The notes: generated from the letters alone by a model not told the origin. DNA of 64,000 nt from Plazaster borealis (GCA_021014325.1 CM037474.1:521001-585000); one strand, 5' to 3'. Counted from the stretch's first letter, positions 1 to 13,150 are shown. Made by a program: numbers and translations.

Positions 1-916
1 TTACCCAATTTGTAATAATTCAACTTTTACAGAATGTGCATTACATGTACCTTGAAATGTCAAGGTGATGTTGAACAGTAGTTTTAATGTGGCCTTAAGC
101 AATAATTAACTTTACCACATTGTGCCATCACCCTAGAATTGTGTCTATGTTAATAAAATGCTTTTGTCCATGAGAAAGGAAGGACCTAGACCTTGGGTAA
201 ATAATTATGGATACTAGAGTTTAAAATGTGGATTTTATTGAGTTTCTTTCTAATGAAGTACAAACCTGCTGGTAGTACTGAATGATGTTACGATAATATT
301 GTCACGATACGATATTGAGGACAATATCGCCAATATCAATGTTGGTTTTGAAAATATTGAAATATCGTGACAAAGACAATATTCTTAATAAATAGACAAT
401 ATCGTCTGTTGGTTGCTGAAAGTTGCTGTAAGTAACCAAAAGTCTGCCTTTGTGAGCTTTCAGTCTTTGAAATGTTCCGCAAAGTGTTTCGCAAAGGGTT
501 TCTAAATAGCGTTAGCCATTGAGTAAAACACCAGTTTTGTTTGGGTTTGGATGGCGCAAAACCGGAATGCAGAGTTGAAAGTTTAGACTTTGACTGGATC
601 TCGGCTTTACGCGATGGCAAGAAGGAAACTGAAGACTCTGTTTACGTCTTCATATCTTGCCATGGTGGTCTCTTATCAGGTATCGCAGAAGCAGGACGAA
701 TGTTCTTGTCATTGGCTGATTTCCAATTGGCCGCTTTCCAAAAATCATGTGTTAAGATCACTTTTTAGACTGATGTGACAAGTTTGGTTCTGAGAAGTGT
801 AAAGAGCTTTCCTCAATAATTTCAGGATAGCTCTCCTCAATCTGTCTTAAAAGGTAATGACTGACTACAACAATAGATATTTATTTGTATTGTTATGAAT
901 TGTTTTCTCCCACCAG
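1..916. other. ALAS intron and upstream sequence, no exon recognised
   Basis: This stretch precedes the first recognisable ALAS exon and is probably intronic. The part at about 285-400 is AT-rich and self-complementary, with repeated CGATATTG/CAATATCG-type words, like the termini of some hAT-type elements. The open frames at 541-778 match nothing I recognise and overlap in several frames. The ALAS exons that should come before position 917 (presequence and the start of the catalytic core) were looked for and not seen. Confidence 0.5.
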
Positions 917-3900
917 GAAAGCGGTAAAGGAGCACGGCACTGGGTCTGGGGGAACACGTAACATCTCTGGTAACTCCACGTACCATGAACAACTGGAAGC
1001 AGCGTTAGCCAAACTACACCAGAAAGATTCTGGTCTCCTCTTTACCTCATGCTTTGTAGCAAATGATTCAACTCTTTACACACTGGCTAGATCCCTGCCA
1101 GGTAGGATCTCTATCTCTGCTACTATTATCCACACCAATGCCCCGTATTGGTCATGACATCCATTTTAAGCTATAAATTACTCCCCTTTTTTTGGGGGGG
1201 GGGGTTCGGCTATCCGCCGAAACCACCTTCATTTTCATCAAGATTTTTTTATTTTTTATTATTATTATTATGCTTCCACCCGAAAGTTCTCATAGAATTA
1301 ACCCGTGAAACTAAGTTATGGTTCGATCTCAGGAACTACAGTCTTAAACAACACAAACGACACATCAAATGAAAGCTTGTGCTCTAACTTAGATCCAGCA
1401 GTAGTTGTTTCGAGTGTTTTTCATTCATTTCTTGGCGATATTACCGATTTAGAAACATATTTTTTTGAAAGAATTGTACAATTTCTTCGTGTGTGATCTT
1501 GCGCAGACACTGTACGTAGTGATACAGTCCTCTTACACAGCCATGTATAGAGAGCCCGTCAGTGCAACGCGATTTCATACTGACCTTTGATCCTTCCATT
1601 CATGATTTATCTAACGATGGCAGGATATAGAGCGTGGAAATAGGGAAAAACAAGAGGGTGCTGCACAGGCTGACCATTAATATTTTCTCAGATTTCTCAG
1701 CGCCAAAGGGTTATCAATTATTTAGCATCTTTCGTTCACCACAACCCTATAGACACCTATTTCTACTCGTGTAAAACAATTCTCATGGACACAAGAATTA
1801 CAGGAGGCAGTATTTGAACACACTAACGGAACATGTAACTTTTCATTTTTAGTTTTTAATTTATTATTATATTTTTTAACAGCCTTTTTTCCCATATGCT
1901 TTCAATTACTAATAATCATTACGTAACCACCCCTTCATAGCGCCTTCTGTCAACGTGTTTTATGTTCGAAGGCATTGCATGGGGACAAATCTTATACCAT
2001 ATTGTAGGTTATATTATCTTACTATGAAAAACAAGTTTTCGTCATTGTGACGTCATCAGGTGTCAAGTTAATTATTATTAAATACGGAAGCGTTAAAGGG
2101 ATGGTTATTGGTTTTGGCCCATCACAATGTCAAGGTTGTGTGATAGAAATTGCATCATAAAAGTGCCCTGAAGCAATAGGTTCAATTTTTGTTAACTCTT
2201 TCACGTCTGGTGGACAATCGATCGCATCATCGAGACTAATTAACAAACTACACTCACCAAGACATTACTCAATTCTTAACCGTTCGCCTTGTTAAAGCCG
2301 AAACCCCAGTATTTGTTCGTAACAAATTCAGTTCTCGGGTTTTTTCGAAATTGCAAATAAAAATTCAATTAACAATGCAAGCAGTCAAGGCATACACTAG
2401 TTTAGATCTTGGTAGGTCTGTTTTTGACATGGGATATTTATGTGCTAAGTACATGAGTATCAATAGTTTTCTGCCCTAAAAAACCCCACCAAAAAACATC
2501 TCTGAGATCTGACCCCCCTTTTAGATATGTGGAATGGCCCAGTTTAGGATATCAATTAATATGACCCCCCAGGTCATTACACTTTGAACAAATGGCTGAT
2601 TGGTTTGGTCCTAATAAATACACTTCATTATTGCTTGTACATATTTACTAACGGTATTTGCATGAATTTTCCTATCAGGTTGTGCGATTTATTCCGACTC
2701 TGGCAACCATGCCTCAATGATTCAAGGGATAAGAAACAGCGGTGTACCGAGGGTTGTTTTCCGCCATAATGATGTTGCCCACCTTGAAGAACTCCTACAA
2801 AAGTCTGATCGTTCAAAACCCAAAATAGTTGCCTTTGAGACAGTCCACTCTATGACAGGTGAGTTTACAGTGCAGGAAGTGTACAGCTTGGAAGAGTTTT
2901 GTTTCGCAGAACATGTCGTGTTCATTTAAAGGAGCACGTTGCCTTCAGTTTGGGCGCTATTTTAAAATAAACTTGTTCCGCTGGTTTTATTTCAAAAGGC
3001 AAATTTATGGGTTTTTTAATCACTACTCACTAATTACAACACACTGCAGGTGTTTTTGTGCATGAAGAGCTCGTAAAAAGGATGAGGAGTAATTCCAAAC
3101 AGCAAAATCTGAAGAGAATTGAAGGCAATGTGCCCATTTAACTAGTGAAAGTTAAACTGTTGTGATTATAGGTGTAGTTGGCACCATTTGCACTTCATGC
3201 AAATGCTTTCTCTTGGTAAAGGATAAAGCCCGCTCAAATTATTTCTTTGCCCCCGCCTACCCCCAGAATGAAAATGTCTAGTCACTCCACAACAAATATT
3301 CATGTACTTGGGTTTGAATCCCACCCGAGTAGTATCCTTGTGGATTTCGTTTTGCAGGACTCAGGAGTATCCACTTCTTATCCATTTTGGTGTTAAAATG
3401 TACAATAAAATGCACAATCCGACCATGCAAAGCTTCAAATCCTACCTATTCACTAGCTGACATTGTGTAGATCCACAAAGTGATGCTGTAATCCATGGTG
3501 CACCCATGCAGTGATACTGCTGAATACACTGTTCATGTTCAATGTGGTTAAAGCTGTAACCTAGACAGTATCAATCAGTTCTGACAATGTAAGCAGCCAA
3601 CTGCATTCAAGCAATTCACATTCTTTTTCAAAAAGAAACCATTAGCGGGATGGCAAACCTCCCTCACACTAAAGCTTTGCAATTATATCACGGGAACTAA
3701 CATTTTGTCAAAGAATTTAAAATCGTAAATACCTCAGATTAGTTCTGGTGGGTTGGTTTTATAAGTAGTAAAATATATATTCACATGCAATATGCCCTTG
3801 ATGTCTGAGGTAAAGTTCAGCTGTTACACAATTTTTCCTGACATGATAACAAAAGAGCAGAATTTCACGTTAAAAGAGGCTCTAAGGTCAAATACAGTTT

Positions 3901-6900
3901 TGTGAAGCACCTTTTTTCCAATAGAGTCCCCTTCAAGTGGAAAAACCGTTAAAAGTCTCTAACCTCATGTTAAAACAGAGTAAAATGCCATTGTGTTCTG
4001 TATACTTCCAGTACAAATTTTGTCAAAATCCCCAAAAGTCTATTGGCGTCACATTTCTGATATGTTGGTCTGTATGTTTTTGTATAGAAATTATTTTTTA
4101 TCTGAATTCCCATAATATTCAATCAAAAACTGTTGAATGTGAGGTTTTGACTAGCAAACAATTTCTTGTGTGGAATGTACAGACCCAGTCACTGTTGACA
4201 CCTGATCACGCCATGTTTTCAAATTTCGTTCTGAAAGAGTATCAAACAAAATGACATTTTATACCGTAAGGTTACACACTTTGATAAGACTCCATTTCTT
4301 GGAAAATGAGTACATCACAAAACTGAATTTGACCTTAGAGTTCTATTTGGTCTGCATTTTCTCCAATTCCTGGGTAAAGAGTTTAGAATGAGCCCAAATT
4401 TAATTTTTCTCTTTCAAAATCGATATTGGTATTGATTTTTGTTTCAGGTGATGTATCCCCATTGAAGGAGCTGTGCGATGTAGCCCATCGTTATGGAGCT
4501 ATCACCTTTGTTGATGAGGTTCATGCTGTCGGTCTGTATGGAGACCATGGGGCTGGGGTTGCTGAGCGAGATCACTGCCTAGATGATATCGATATCATCT
4601 CTGGTACATTAGGTAAGTTTCAACCCAATGTAGGAGGGACCAATCCTGTTGCCCTTACTGCATCGACCAATCACAACCTTATCAGTGGCCTGAAAGTCTG
4701 ATTTATTTTAAAACAGCTGCCATGTAGATTGCTGCATTCTGTTTTTGTGTGTGTCACTTGATTGGTTTATTCACTGAGTCAATTGATAATCCCAGGGGTT
4801 AGCTAAAGGTGCAACTACGGCATTCCAACTTCCCTCCTCAAATGACTCTGTGCCCTGAATATCATTGGATACTGTTCACTAAAGCTCTTTGCAATTTATA
4901 ATCCCAGGGGTTGGCTAAAGGTGCAACTACCGCCATTGCACCTTCCCTCCTAACATTATGGATTCTAAGTTCAGAGCTTTTTGTCAGCAATGACTCTCTG
5001 CCCTGAATATCACCAAACATTGAACTCATGTCATTTAAAAACTGTTTTGTACCTTCAAAGAAAATTTACTACAAAATAATTCGATTTGGTTCCATTAATT
5101 TGTCCAGAACCCACAAGTCATAACTGTGTTAACCCATTGTTACTTCAGGTAAAGCATACGGTATGCTTGGTGGTTACATCGTTGGGTCATCAGATCTGAT
5201 TGATATGGTACGAAGCTATGCGGCTGGGTTCATATTCACTACAGCACTACCTCCAATGATCTTAGCTGGTGCTATTGCATCTATACAAGTAAGTTCCTAT
5301 CAAACCTTGTCATTTGATTGGAGGGTTGCAGGTCACATGTAATTCATTAACCTTTACTCCCTACAGGTGACCTCAATCCTCCAATATCCTCTTCTCTTAT
5401 GTCACTCCACACCAAATTGTTTGAACTTTGATAAGATTGGCATGCCTGCTGACCATGGCCTGACCCAGTGATAAGCAGTTGTTATTTGGGCCTACAGCCC
5501 TCAGTCCTCTCTGAATCCTTCATTTTGGCAAAGAGGATATAGAAGGATTTTGGAGGGTAAGTGTTAATCAAACCATTACACGGCCTACATCATAATTATA
5601 CTGTGCATTTTCACACCAGTACAAAGCGCCTTTGAAGTGGTAGCAGAATACAATCTTATACACTTTGTTTATTCTTATAGTTTTATCCTCCAATCAAATG
5701 ACAAAGATCCACTTGGATGTTATATCAAACCATGATCAAACCAGTAGTGAATGTTTTGCATCTGACAAATGGAGAGAATATTTTCATACTGTAAAAGATG
5801 AAATATTCCATTAAACTCGGCTTTGTTTTGTTGAATGGAATATTCCATATTTCAACTGGTGGAAATATTCTCACTATTGCACTCACAGGCATTCAACTGC
5901 ACAAGTCCCTTCCACATCCCCCCCCCCCCCCCGAAGAGAGGTCATACAAGGGTGAGGGCTCTAGAAGGTAGTCAGCGTGCTTTAGTTCTTATGTGCTTTG
6001 TCCTGAACCAGTAACTGATGTTTAGTGTGATATATTTGTAGTATTGATAAGATTATTGGTTGTTTTTTTGTATTTTATTTCCTTGTTTATTTTCCTTTTT
6101 TCTTTGTTCTACTTTTTTTGTACAAGTAACTGATGTATGTTTGAGAAGTGCATGTGAGATGTCTTTCTGTTGTTCATAGTAATATTTGTTTTATTAGTTG
6201 TTTTTATATTAATAATCCATCCTTTGTTTTTCTTTATTCATTTTTGCTGTTTGCATATAATGTATTTCAATGTCTTATTTGTTTGAAACAATTTGGAAGT
6301 TAAATAAGTATTAATTATATAGGTGTATTTTTAAATATTTTGATATTGTACATATATACTCTTTATTCTATCCTTGTCTGTAATTGGTGGCTCTTTTGCT
6401 AATGGATTGGGCATTAAAGCACATGTGTCACATTGGTAATTGTCAAAGACAAGTATCCACACTTGATGTGACCCAACATATACATGTACATGAAATAACA
6501 AACCTGTGAAAGTTTAAACTCAATCGGTCATTGAAGTCACACACAAAAAGTGGAAACAACCAAAAATTTCTCAAAAACTGTGTGAACATTTATATTTTTA
6601 CTCTTACCAATGTTATGCACACCCTTTAAGTAATTATATACAAGTATCAGGAGACCATAGAGTTATATAAATAAAGTTATTTAAATTTGAAGGGGTACCA
6701 AAAATCTGGTCCCAAGCACATAAAGCTAGTAGGGACAAACAAATCGCCAAGTGTACAATAGTATGATTCAGACAGAGCATCGAAAATTGCCAAGCAATAT
6801 GCTCTGCTTAAAAATATTTGTGAAAAAAGGGCACTTTGCTTGCAGTGATACTTTTCATATAGCTGTTTTAAACACCAGTCTATCTTTGTGTGTGTGTGTG

Positions 6901-7988
6901 TATTGTAGGTACTTAGTAGCCCAGAAGGCCAAACCTTACGAGGGCGTCATCAGGAAGTAGTGAGAGATTTACGCAGCAGACTCAAGGAAGCTGGTCTGCC
7001 AGTCATCACCTGTCCAAGTCATATCATTCCTATCCATGTAAGTCACTACACCATTGAGGCTGTGTCCGAATTGGCGGCTACAGCTACGGCTATGGCTGGA
7101 TTGTCACGTCATCACGCATTGAAGTAAAGGGCGTCCTTAGCAACAGATGTAGCTGTAGCCGTAGCCGCCATTTCGGATGTGGCCTCATTCTCTTCACCCA
7201 TGAGTGCAGAGATGCTTCTTGTCATTGATTTAGCTTGGTGCGCTACATACTTGGCAGCACAGGCTGTATACTCACCAGGAAGCTGAGATGGTTTAAGGAG
7301 TAAAATAACTTGCACAAAGGGTAGTAATGTCTAATGTGCCAAGAGTAGCGTACTGGCTCTATGTAATTGTTAATTATTTGTATTATTATTAATAAAAGAA
7401 CATCAGCGTTCAGCATGTATAGTAGAAACAAGAAAATATCAACGTTAATACCATACCCATTTTCAGAATACGAAAACAAATTGAAAGTTACATTAAGTAC
7501 TACAGTATCTTTGAAAATTAAATTTTTTGAAATCAACTAAATAATTTTCTGTCTGCCTTGTATTTTTCCAATGTGTTTTTAAGCATGTTACTCAAGCACT
7601 TTGTTGACTGGTACTTCTCTTGCAGGTTGGCAATGCAGAAGACTCTACAAAAGTGGCCAACTACCTTCTTCAAAAATGTGGCATCTACGTCCAAGCAATC
7701 AATTCCCCGACGGTGGCCCCAGGTGAGGAACGTCTCCGCATTGCGCCCACGCCGTTCCACACCCCAGCCATGATGGACAAGTTTGTTGAATCTATGGTGC
7801 GTTCTTGGACTGACTGTGGCCTGCACCTGGATACCTCTAAGGTCATCAGGCAGCCCATCTTGCTGGAGTGCAAGTTCTGCGACGAGCCGCGGCCGTTTGA
7901 CATGCTGTCACAGCTTGAGCGAGAATTCTTCCTGAGTGGCATCTTCAGGCCAGCCATGGCATCAATGGCTGATTCATCTCTGATTTGA
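917..7988 (+). CDS. ALAS: 5-aminolevulinate synthase, mitochondrial (3' six exons)
   Basis: This is the PLP enzyme that condenses glycine and succinyl-CoA to 5-aminolevulinate, the first and rate-limiting step of haem synthesis in the mitochondrial matrix. Exons are 917-1101, 2679-2858, 4448-4612, 5149-5288, 6909-7037 and 7626-7988; all have AG/GT borders and compatible phases, giving 386 residues and a TGA stop. Motifs in order: GGTRNISG (glycine-rich substrate loop), [12 protein letters not shown] with the His that stacks on [23 protein letters not shown] with the Asp that binds the PLP ring nitrogen, and SGTLGKAYG with the Schiff-base lysine. That lysine is the first complete codon of the 5149 exon. 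[15 protein letters not shown] and LRIAPTP follow. The C-terminal extension ([17 protein letters not shown]) is the metazoan type. The presequence, regulatory haem motifs and start of the core lie off the left edge. Invertebrates usually have a single ALAS, so ALAS1 versus ALAS2 is not assigned. Confidence 0.97.
3300..3395 (+). repeat. tRNA-derived SINE fragment (Gly/Glu-type head)
   Basis: Contains GGGTTTGAATCCCACCCGAG followed by GTAGTATCC and TGTGGATTTCGTTTTGCAGG. This is the same body found at 24163, 28735 and 62650. It is 5' truncated and lies in an ALAS intron. Confidence 0.6.
3880..4340. mobile_element. MITE with about 30-bp imperfect terminal inverted repeats
   Basis: The left end CTCTAAGGTCAAATACAGTT and the right end (reverse complement CTCTAAGGTCAAATTCAGTT) are nearly identical and are followed on both sides by TTGTGAAG/TTGTGATG-type sequence. 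There is no coding capacity. It lies in the ALAS intron between the 2679 and 4448 exons. A related copy at 56208-56976 carries a minisatellite in its middle. Confidence 0.75.
4775..5030. repeat. Imperfect two-copy tandem duplication (about 120 bp)
   Basis: The phrase ATAATCCCAGGGGTT-(A/G)GCTAAAGGTGCAACTAC occurs twice about 115 bp apart, each time followed by CTTCCCTCCT and a CCCTGAATATCA block. Intronic in ALAS. Confidence 0.65.
5305..5706. mobile_element. MITE with 20-bp terminal inverted repeats
   Basis: Begins CCTTGTCATTTGATTGGAGG and ends with the reverse complement of CTTTGTCATTTGATTGGAGG, so 19 of 20 positions match. It starts 16 bp after the donor of the 5149-5288 ALAS exon. Its interior (TGACCCAGTGATAAGCA.TTGTT.TTTGGGCCTA) also occurs near 18110-18150 and, inverted, near 38140-38175. 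Confidence 0.8.
5918..5932. repeat. Poly-C tract
   Basis: An uninterrupted run of C after CACAT within an ALAS intron. Length is prone to sequencing error. Confidence 0.8.
6420..6640. repeat. Dispersed repeat, copy 1 (pair with 8620-8865)
   Basis: Shares AATTGTCAAAGAC.AGTATCCACACTT..TGTGACCCAACAT, TTTCTCAAAAACT and GCACACCCTTTAAG with 8620-8865, in the same order and orientation. Family not identified. Confidence 0.6.
6885..6904 (+). repeat. (TG)n microsatellite in the splice acceptor tract
   Basis: TTTGTGTGTGTGTGTGTATT leads directly into TGTAG and the ALAS exon at 6909, so the TG run takes the place of part of the polypyrimidine tract. Confidence 0.9.
7056..7186. mobile_element. Short MITE with long terminal inverted repeats
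   Basis: The left end reads GAGGCTGTGTCCGAATTGGC then GGCTACAGCTACGGC. The right end is nearly its reverse complement (GAGGCCACATCCGAAATGGC read on the minus strand, then GGCTACGGCTACAGC). The element is about 130 bp, starts about 20 bp after the 6909-7037 ALAS exon and has no coding content. Confidence 0.85.
7187..7350 (+). repeat. SINE 3' fragment
   Basis: Contains TTGATTTAGCTTGGTGCGCT, ACATACTTGGCAGCACAGGC, TGTATACTC and GCTGAGATGGTTTAAGGA. This is the 3' half of the SINE subtype also seen at 22683 and 51342. Confidence 0.65.
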
Positions 7989-8619
7989 CCTCTGATTTGA
8001 CCTCTTTACCTATGACTGCTCATTGGTTTGACCTCTTCACCTATTACTTGTTTGATTCCTTAAATTAGTCTTCTATTAGGAGAGACTTAAGTCTTCACAC
8101 TGTGGACTAACCAACGTATCATCCCAAGAATACATAAGGGCTCTCCCTATTGGTCAGCGGACCGTACTATTTTACAAATTGACCAATCAGAATTGTTTAA
8201 TGGTCAATGGCCTCAATGTTCACTTTTTAAGTAAGATATTGTGTATGATTTGCATGCTGAGCATGTATGTTGGTGGTGTACATAAGTACATGTACAAATG
8301 TAGCATTGTAGTCTGTGGGTCTCTGACTTCAGCACTGATTTTTAACCTCCTTAAAGCGAAGGCATAGCAGGTTTCTTAAATTCTGGAACCAGTACTTGCA
8401 TGCTTCAATACAAGCCATCCTTCGCAATTAATGCCCCTGTGAATCTAAAAGTGCCTGCACAAAACTCAAATATTTAATCCAATGAGAAATTGTTAACAAA
8501 CACAAAGAAGAAAAATGATAAAAATGGACCTGTCCAGTTCTTTCTAGTGGCAACTTAAAACTTAGCATCCAAAAGTTTTGTCCTGTGCTGTTTTTCCCCC
8601 CAAGATGTAAGCGTTTCCT

Positions 8620-8865
8620 CAAGATGCCACATTTGTAATTGTCAAAGACCAGTATCCACACTTTCTGTGACCCAACATAAACATGAAATAAGAAAACAGT
8701 GAAAGAAAAAACACATGATTTCACTGTTTCAAACGTCTGGTTTTGGACTCGCTAGATCAAAACTAATTGTTCTACTAATTTCTCAAAAACTTGTAAGTTA
8801 TGTGCAGATCAGGGAACATTTATTGTGTCAACTTCACCAATGTCGTGCACACCCTTTAAGTAGGC
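8620..8865. repeat. Dispersed repeat, copy 2 (pair with 6420-6640)
   Basis: Same ordered blocks as 6420-6640, about 2.2 kb away in the same orientation. This copy carries about 60 extra bases in the middle. Confidence 0.6.
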
Positions 8866-10264
8866 TATGAGTTTCTTGAATCTAGTCAGTTAGTGTGGAG
8901 CATCTTTAAATATATGTTAAGAGCAGTACTATTTAGTTAGTGTAATCTGCTTGACTTCTTTTCTTGAAGACTAGCCCAGGTTGGTCAATTGTCTTCAGTG
9001 CACTGGGTGTGTAAGTGTAGTGCAGACAGAGGTTCAAGACGGCTACTTCGAGACCAAGAGGTCACGACCTTTACAACCTCAACCCTATTTTTTTCCCAAC
9101 CCTATTTCATGATGGTTAAAATCACATCAACAGTAATAGTAGATATTTTTTAAAGCAACCATTTTAAATCTTTCTGACTTTGCAGCCAACACAGGTGCTA
9201 CTGCTGATACCAATCACATGTTTATAAAAAAGAAATTTATATGAGGGCAATAAAATATATGTATGGGTATCACATATAGTACAAGGTTCTAGTTATATTT
9301 TTGTGAAATTGGTCGGTGTAATTATAAAAAGGCTAAACACTTCTGTCATTATCCATTTTATTTTGTGGAGGGGTTTAGATCTAATAACATTTTGGGATGA
9401 TTTTTGTGGAGGGGTTTGGACTGTGTTGGTAGGACCCAATCTGAAATTGAACTTAAAATAATGTGTCTGCAACAAATGGTACGTCAAACCTTCTTCCGGT
9501 GGAGTGCAGCCATCACATAAGTGAGGATAAACCACACTTGGTTCTTGTGATATTTTCTTGTGGCAAAAATGTGACATTGAAAACACAGCAACAACATCAA
9601 ATACATTTACGGAGATCTAGTAAGATGCCAAATTTTGCTTTGCATTTCAAGGTGACACCATTTTGTGCTTGACCAGCTTGACACAATTAAGTGTCCAAGA
9701 AGTAACTTCAGCAGCAATGCTCGTTTTCCTAGTGAGGTATTATGGTGAAGTGATTTCTTGAATTTCCACAAACTGAGCCTAAAATATGGGAAGTTTCTTC
9801 ATGATGTCCTCCAGCTGATGTCCTTGACAAAGGAAGTTATTTACTGTTTAGAATTGATTAGGGCTGCAAAGTTGATATTATTTGAAAAAAATGTAATTAC
9901 AGAATTTTTATTTTAGATGAAATACTTATATTATCAGATTATAGTTATTATTTTGATGGTCTTTATTCCGGATATATATATATGTTTTCCTTAAAATGGC
10001 AGTAGTGAAATTTTGAAATATCTCTCCACATCTAGGGGAAATGTGTTCCCATGACTAGTTTTTGTGTAAGAATAGATCATTTACTTTTGCATCTTCCTCA
10101 TTTCCTTGAAAAAGTTTAATTTCAGGAAACAAGTATTGTATAATTGTGTTAATGCTGTAGTTGAGAATATTTTATCAGCAAAAATGGGTTATTTTAAATA
10201 TATAAGCTTACTAGGTCATATTCTGCTAGAGATAGAACATAATGTACGCTTATGCAACCTACAA

Positions 10265-10800
10265 TATTATACAAATATTGGCTGAATATGGGTGCATTGT
10301 ATTGCAAAATATAATCACAAGGTGAAATTTGGACTTTTCCATTTCACAAGGCAAAGCCGACTGAATTGGAAAAGCCAGATTTCACAGAGTGATTCTACTC
10401 TACGACGATGCTTAAACGAAATGCGCTCAATTTTTGTTTTATATAACTCACACATGGATCCTTGTGATTTGAAATATGTTTCACAATAAACACAAAATAG
10501 ATACAGCCCACACTCTGAAAATTCTTTAAAAAAACTTCAAAACAACGTGAATAGCTCCATGTAGACACCAATCATGTCCGTCGTGACACGACATCTTGCC
10601 TCATTTGGAGAAAGGGGCGGGGTAAGATTATTTTGGAAACAACGTTCCAAAACGCATCCTACAGTTATCCATACAGGACTCCTATACATGTATTGAATTT
10701 TGGAGAGTCGCGGCAGCATACATGGCAAAATAAACGATGACACGTGACGTGCGTTCCACCAATCAAATGGCAAGTTTCTGTGTGAGTTCAGTATATAATA
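10265..10800. repeat. Dispersed ~530-bp repeat, copy A
   Basis: Shares long stretches in the same order with 22118-22630: ATAATCACAAGGTGAAATTT, TTTTATATAACTCACACAT, CATGTAGACACCAA, TTGCCTCATTTGGA.AAAGG, a GCGTCGCG-like block, TACATGGCAAAATAAA and CACCAATCAAATG. An inverted truncated copy is at 60150-60245. No open frame is conserved between the copies, so it is probably a non-autonomous transposon. Confidence 0.75.
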
Positions 10801-11233
10801 CAACCTTATTCCACAAGTTTTCTGCCAAATACTTCAAACAAATCTAATTTTTCTGGAACCCCCCAAATTAGATATATGTGTATATTGTGTTCTGTGATAG
10901 GCCATATGGTTTGGGTTTTAATTTATTACAAAAATAAGGTATTTTTATTCAGGTATGAAAATATTTGAAATATCAGAATTTGTACTTGTTTTAGTGGATT
11001 AGTGTTAACTGGGCTGGTATTGGGTATTCTGTAACTATTCATTTGACCAATAAAATTAGATTTTATTAAAATGAGTCTCCCATCGTTTGTTTTTTCTTGT
11101 CATACTGTTGGGAAGGATTTTTGAGATTGGGTTCCTTACAGAATGCAGTTATCATTTTCGAGTTAGATATATTTTCAAATTCTCGTAGTTGTTACATGGT
11201 TTTGTCAAATAAAGAATTATACTCTAAATGTCC

Positions 11234-11496
11234 TTAAAGGTAGGGTCATAGATTGGTAAGTACTCCAAAAATTAATGACTGTAAAAGTTACTTGGTATCT
11301 ACTGTCACCTCGTTAAACGTGGATTGATTTGACGTTGCTTGTGTAAATGTTGTGACAGTTTTTGCTGTTTTCTCAACAAGTAGACACTGTATTCAGCTAA
11401 AACCTTCACATGTGACTTTTATTGTATCTTTCTATTTAATATTGCCTATTAATCAACATTATGTTGACAAAAACCAATCTATGACCCTACCTTTAA
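11234..11496. mobile_element. TTAA-flanked MITE (piggyBac-like), intact ends
   Basis: TTAA followed by AGGTAGGGTCATAGATTGG at the left is matched by its exact reverse complement and TTAA at the right. The element is 263 bp with no coding. A decayed right half of the same family is at 27690-27836 (CTGTTTTCTCAACAAGTA and CCAATATATGACCCTACCTT are shared). The TTAA duplication is characteristic of piggyBac-mobilised elements. Confidence 0.9.
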
Positions 11497-12007
11497 GATA
11501 GGCTAGTCGAAGTTGCAAAAAATGAGGGCATTGTAAACAAGGTGTGGAAACGTGTATGTCAACATTGTTTATCAAATGGACCGCATCTGTTTTTGATCAA
11601 ACTCGATACTTTTTATAGAAATACAAATTTAACAACCAAATTGTCTTCATTTCAACGTAACAGCTTAGTGACAAAGTGGTTTAGAACATCTTCCATAAAA
11701 GATTCAGATGTTATTTGGGCCTTGTCTCGAGACTGGTTTGGGTCTCGCCTTTTAGGTCTTGTCTCAGTTTCGTGTTGAATCGTCAGTTCTTGGTCTCGGT
11801 CTCAAATTTGCAGTTTCAACTACAATACTAATTGAGAACTTGGAGGCAACCAACTGCACTACATACGAATAAAACACTGGTTCTTTACTACCCTTAAGAA
11901 AATATGTAAAAACTAAAGAGGGACTCCAATGGTAATTTGTTTGTACATGGCTGCTGGTGATGCAAGATAAGGTCAGGTGCTAACAATAACTCATTTTATC
12001 TTATGTG

Positions 12008-12400
12008 GAGTGTTGTGGCTGAGCGGTCTAGTTCACTGGACTCAAGTTCTGATGTTGTTGGCAGCAGAGTGTAGGTTCGAATCCCGGTCATGGCAAGTGT
12101 GAACTTCAGCACGTGAACTTAACGATATTTGCTTTGTCCATCAGATGGGCCAAAAAGCCATAGGTCCCGTGCAGGTAAAAGAACCTGCAACACTCAACGT
12201 GACAGAGTAGGGGCTTGCCTTGGTGGTTCCTTCACAGTTGGCAGCAAAATTGCGCCACCGAGCTTCCCTAGTGGCTGCTTTGATGATTCACTCATTCATT
12301 CTTTAACCCCTCACCTGCTCATTCCACTTTGTTCCAGCACCTTGAGGATGTTACTGGTAGATATGTGCGCTATACAATTCTCCAGTATTTTTTAACTAGG
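12008..12400 (+). repeat. tRNA-derived SINE, near full length
   Basis: The head TGTTGTGGCTGAGCGGTCTA resembles a tRNA A box and GGTTCGAATCCCGG a B box. The body includes CCATAGGTCCCGTGCAGGTAAAAGAACC, and the end reads ATGTGCGCTATACAATTCTC. The head looks like a Leu- or Ser-type tRNA with a long variable arm. Confidence 0.85.
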
Positions 12401-13084
12401 TATTACTAATTGTCCATGGTGTTTTTTGTTTTGTTCAGTGTTTCAAATTAATGTTTATACTTTCCTTGACGAAAGAAAAATAGCTAATTGAAATACATGT
12501 TTTACCACCAACTTGGCCAGCAATTTGGCGATGCATCTTTAAGATAAATATAAACGAAAAGAACAAACAATACACAAAACAAGTTACTGTAGCATATTTT
12601 TATTTGCTGTGTTTATCAATAAACATTTTTTTGCAAAATGGCATAGATACAAGTCAATGGAAGCATGGTTAACTCCCTGAACATTTTACCATTCCATCAA
12701 AATACATGTTGCTTTTAGTACATTATACAAACTTTACAGCTATCAGTTGATAAATATAAACACTTTGATGCATTAGCTCTTTTTGGTTTCTGTTTTTGTG
12801 TTGGAATTTTGTTTTTAAAAGTTTGCTCTTTGGATACAACAATTCAAAATACATTTTCTATCTATTAAAAACAAAGTTAGAAGTTGGTTAATTAACAATT
12901 TTTAAATTTGAGTTAACTGGGATTTGTATGGAGTTTTTGTTGTGTTTAAGATTGCACTTTGCACAGCATCTGAGCGAAGGAGTGGCTTTGTTAAATAATC
13001 AGTTAAACTTGCAATTTCAGTGCTACTATTTGTGTTTTACACTGCATACCTAAGCACCGTATAATCGGTACTTTCCAGAGTCCT

Positions 13085-13150
13085 GTGGAAAAAATCCACA
13101 GTTTTATTACTTGGGTGGGATTCGAACCCACGACCTTTGCCATTTCTATG
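13085..13150 (-). repeat. SINE head fragment (Gly/Glu-type)
   Basis: GGGTGGGATTCGAACCCACG is the inverted B-box region of the family found at 24163, 28735 and 62650. Confidence 0.6.

Noticed and set aside
541..778. Possible upstream ALAS exon or gene
   Set aside because: No match to the expected ALAS sequence before the GTGSGGTRN region; overlapping frames show no preference.
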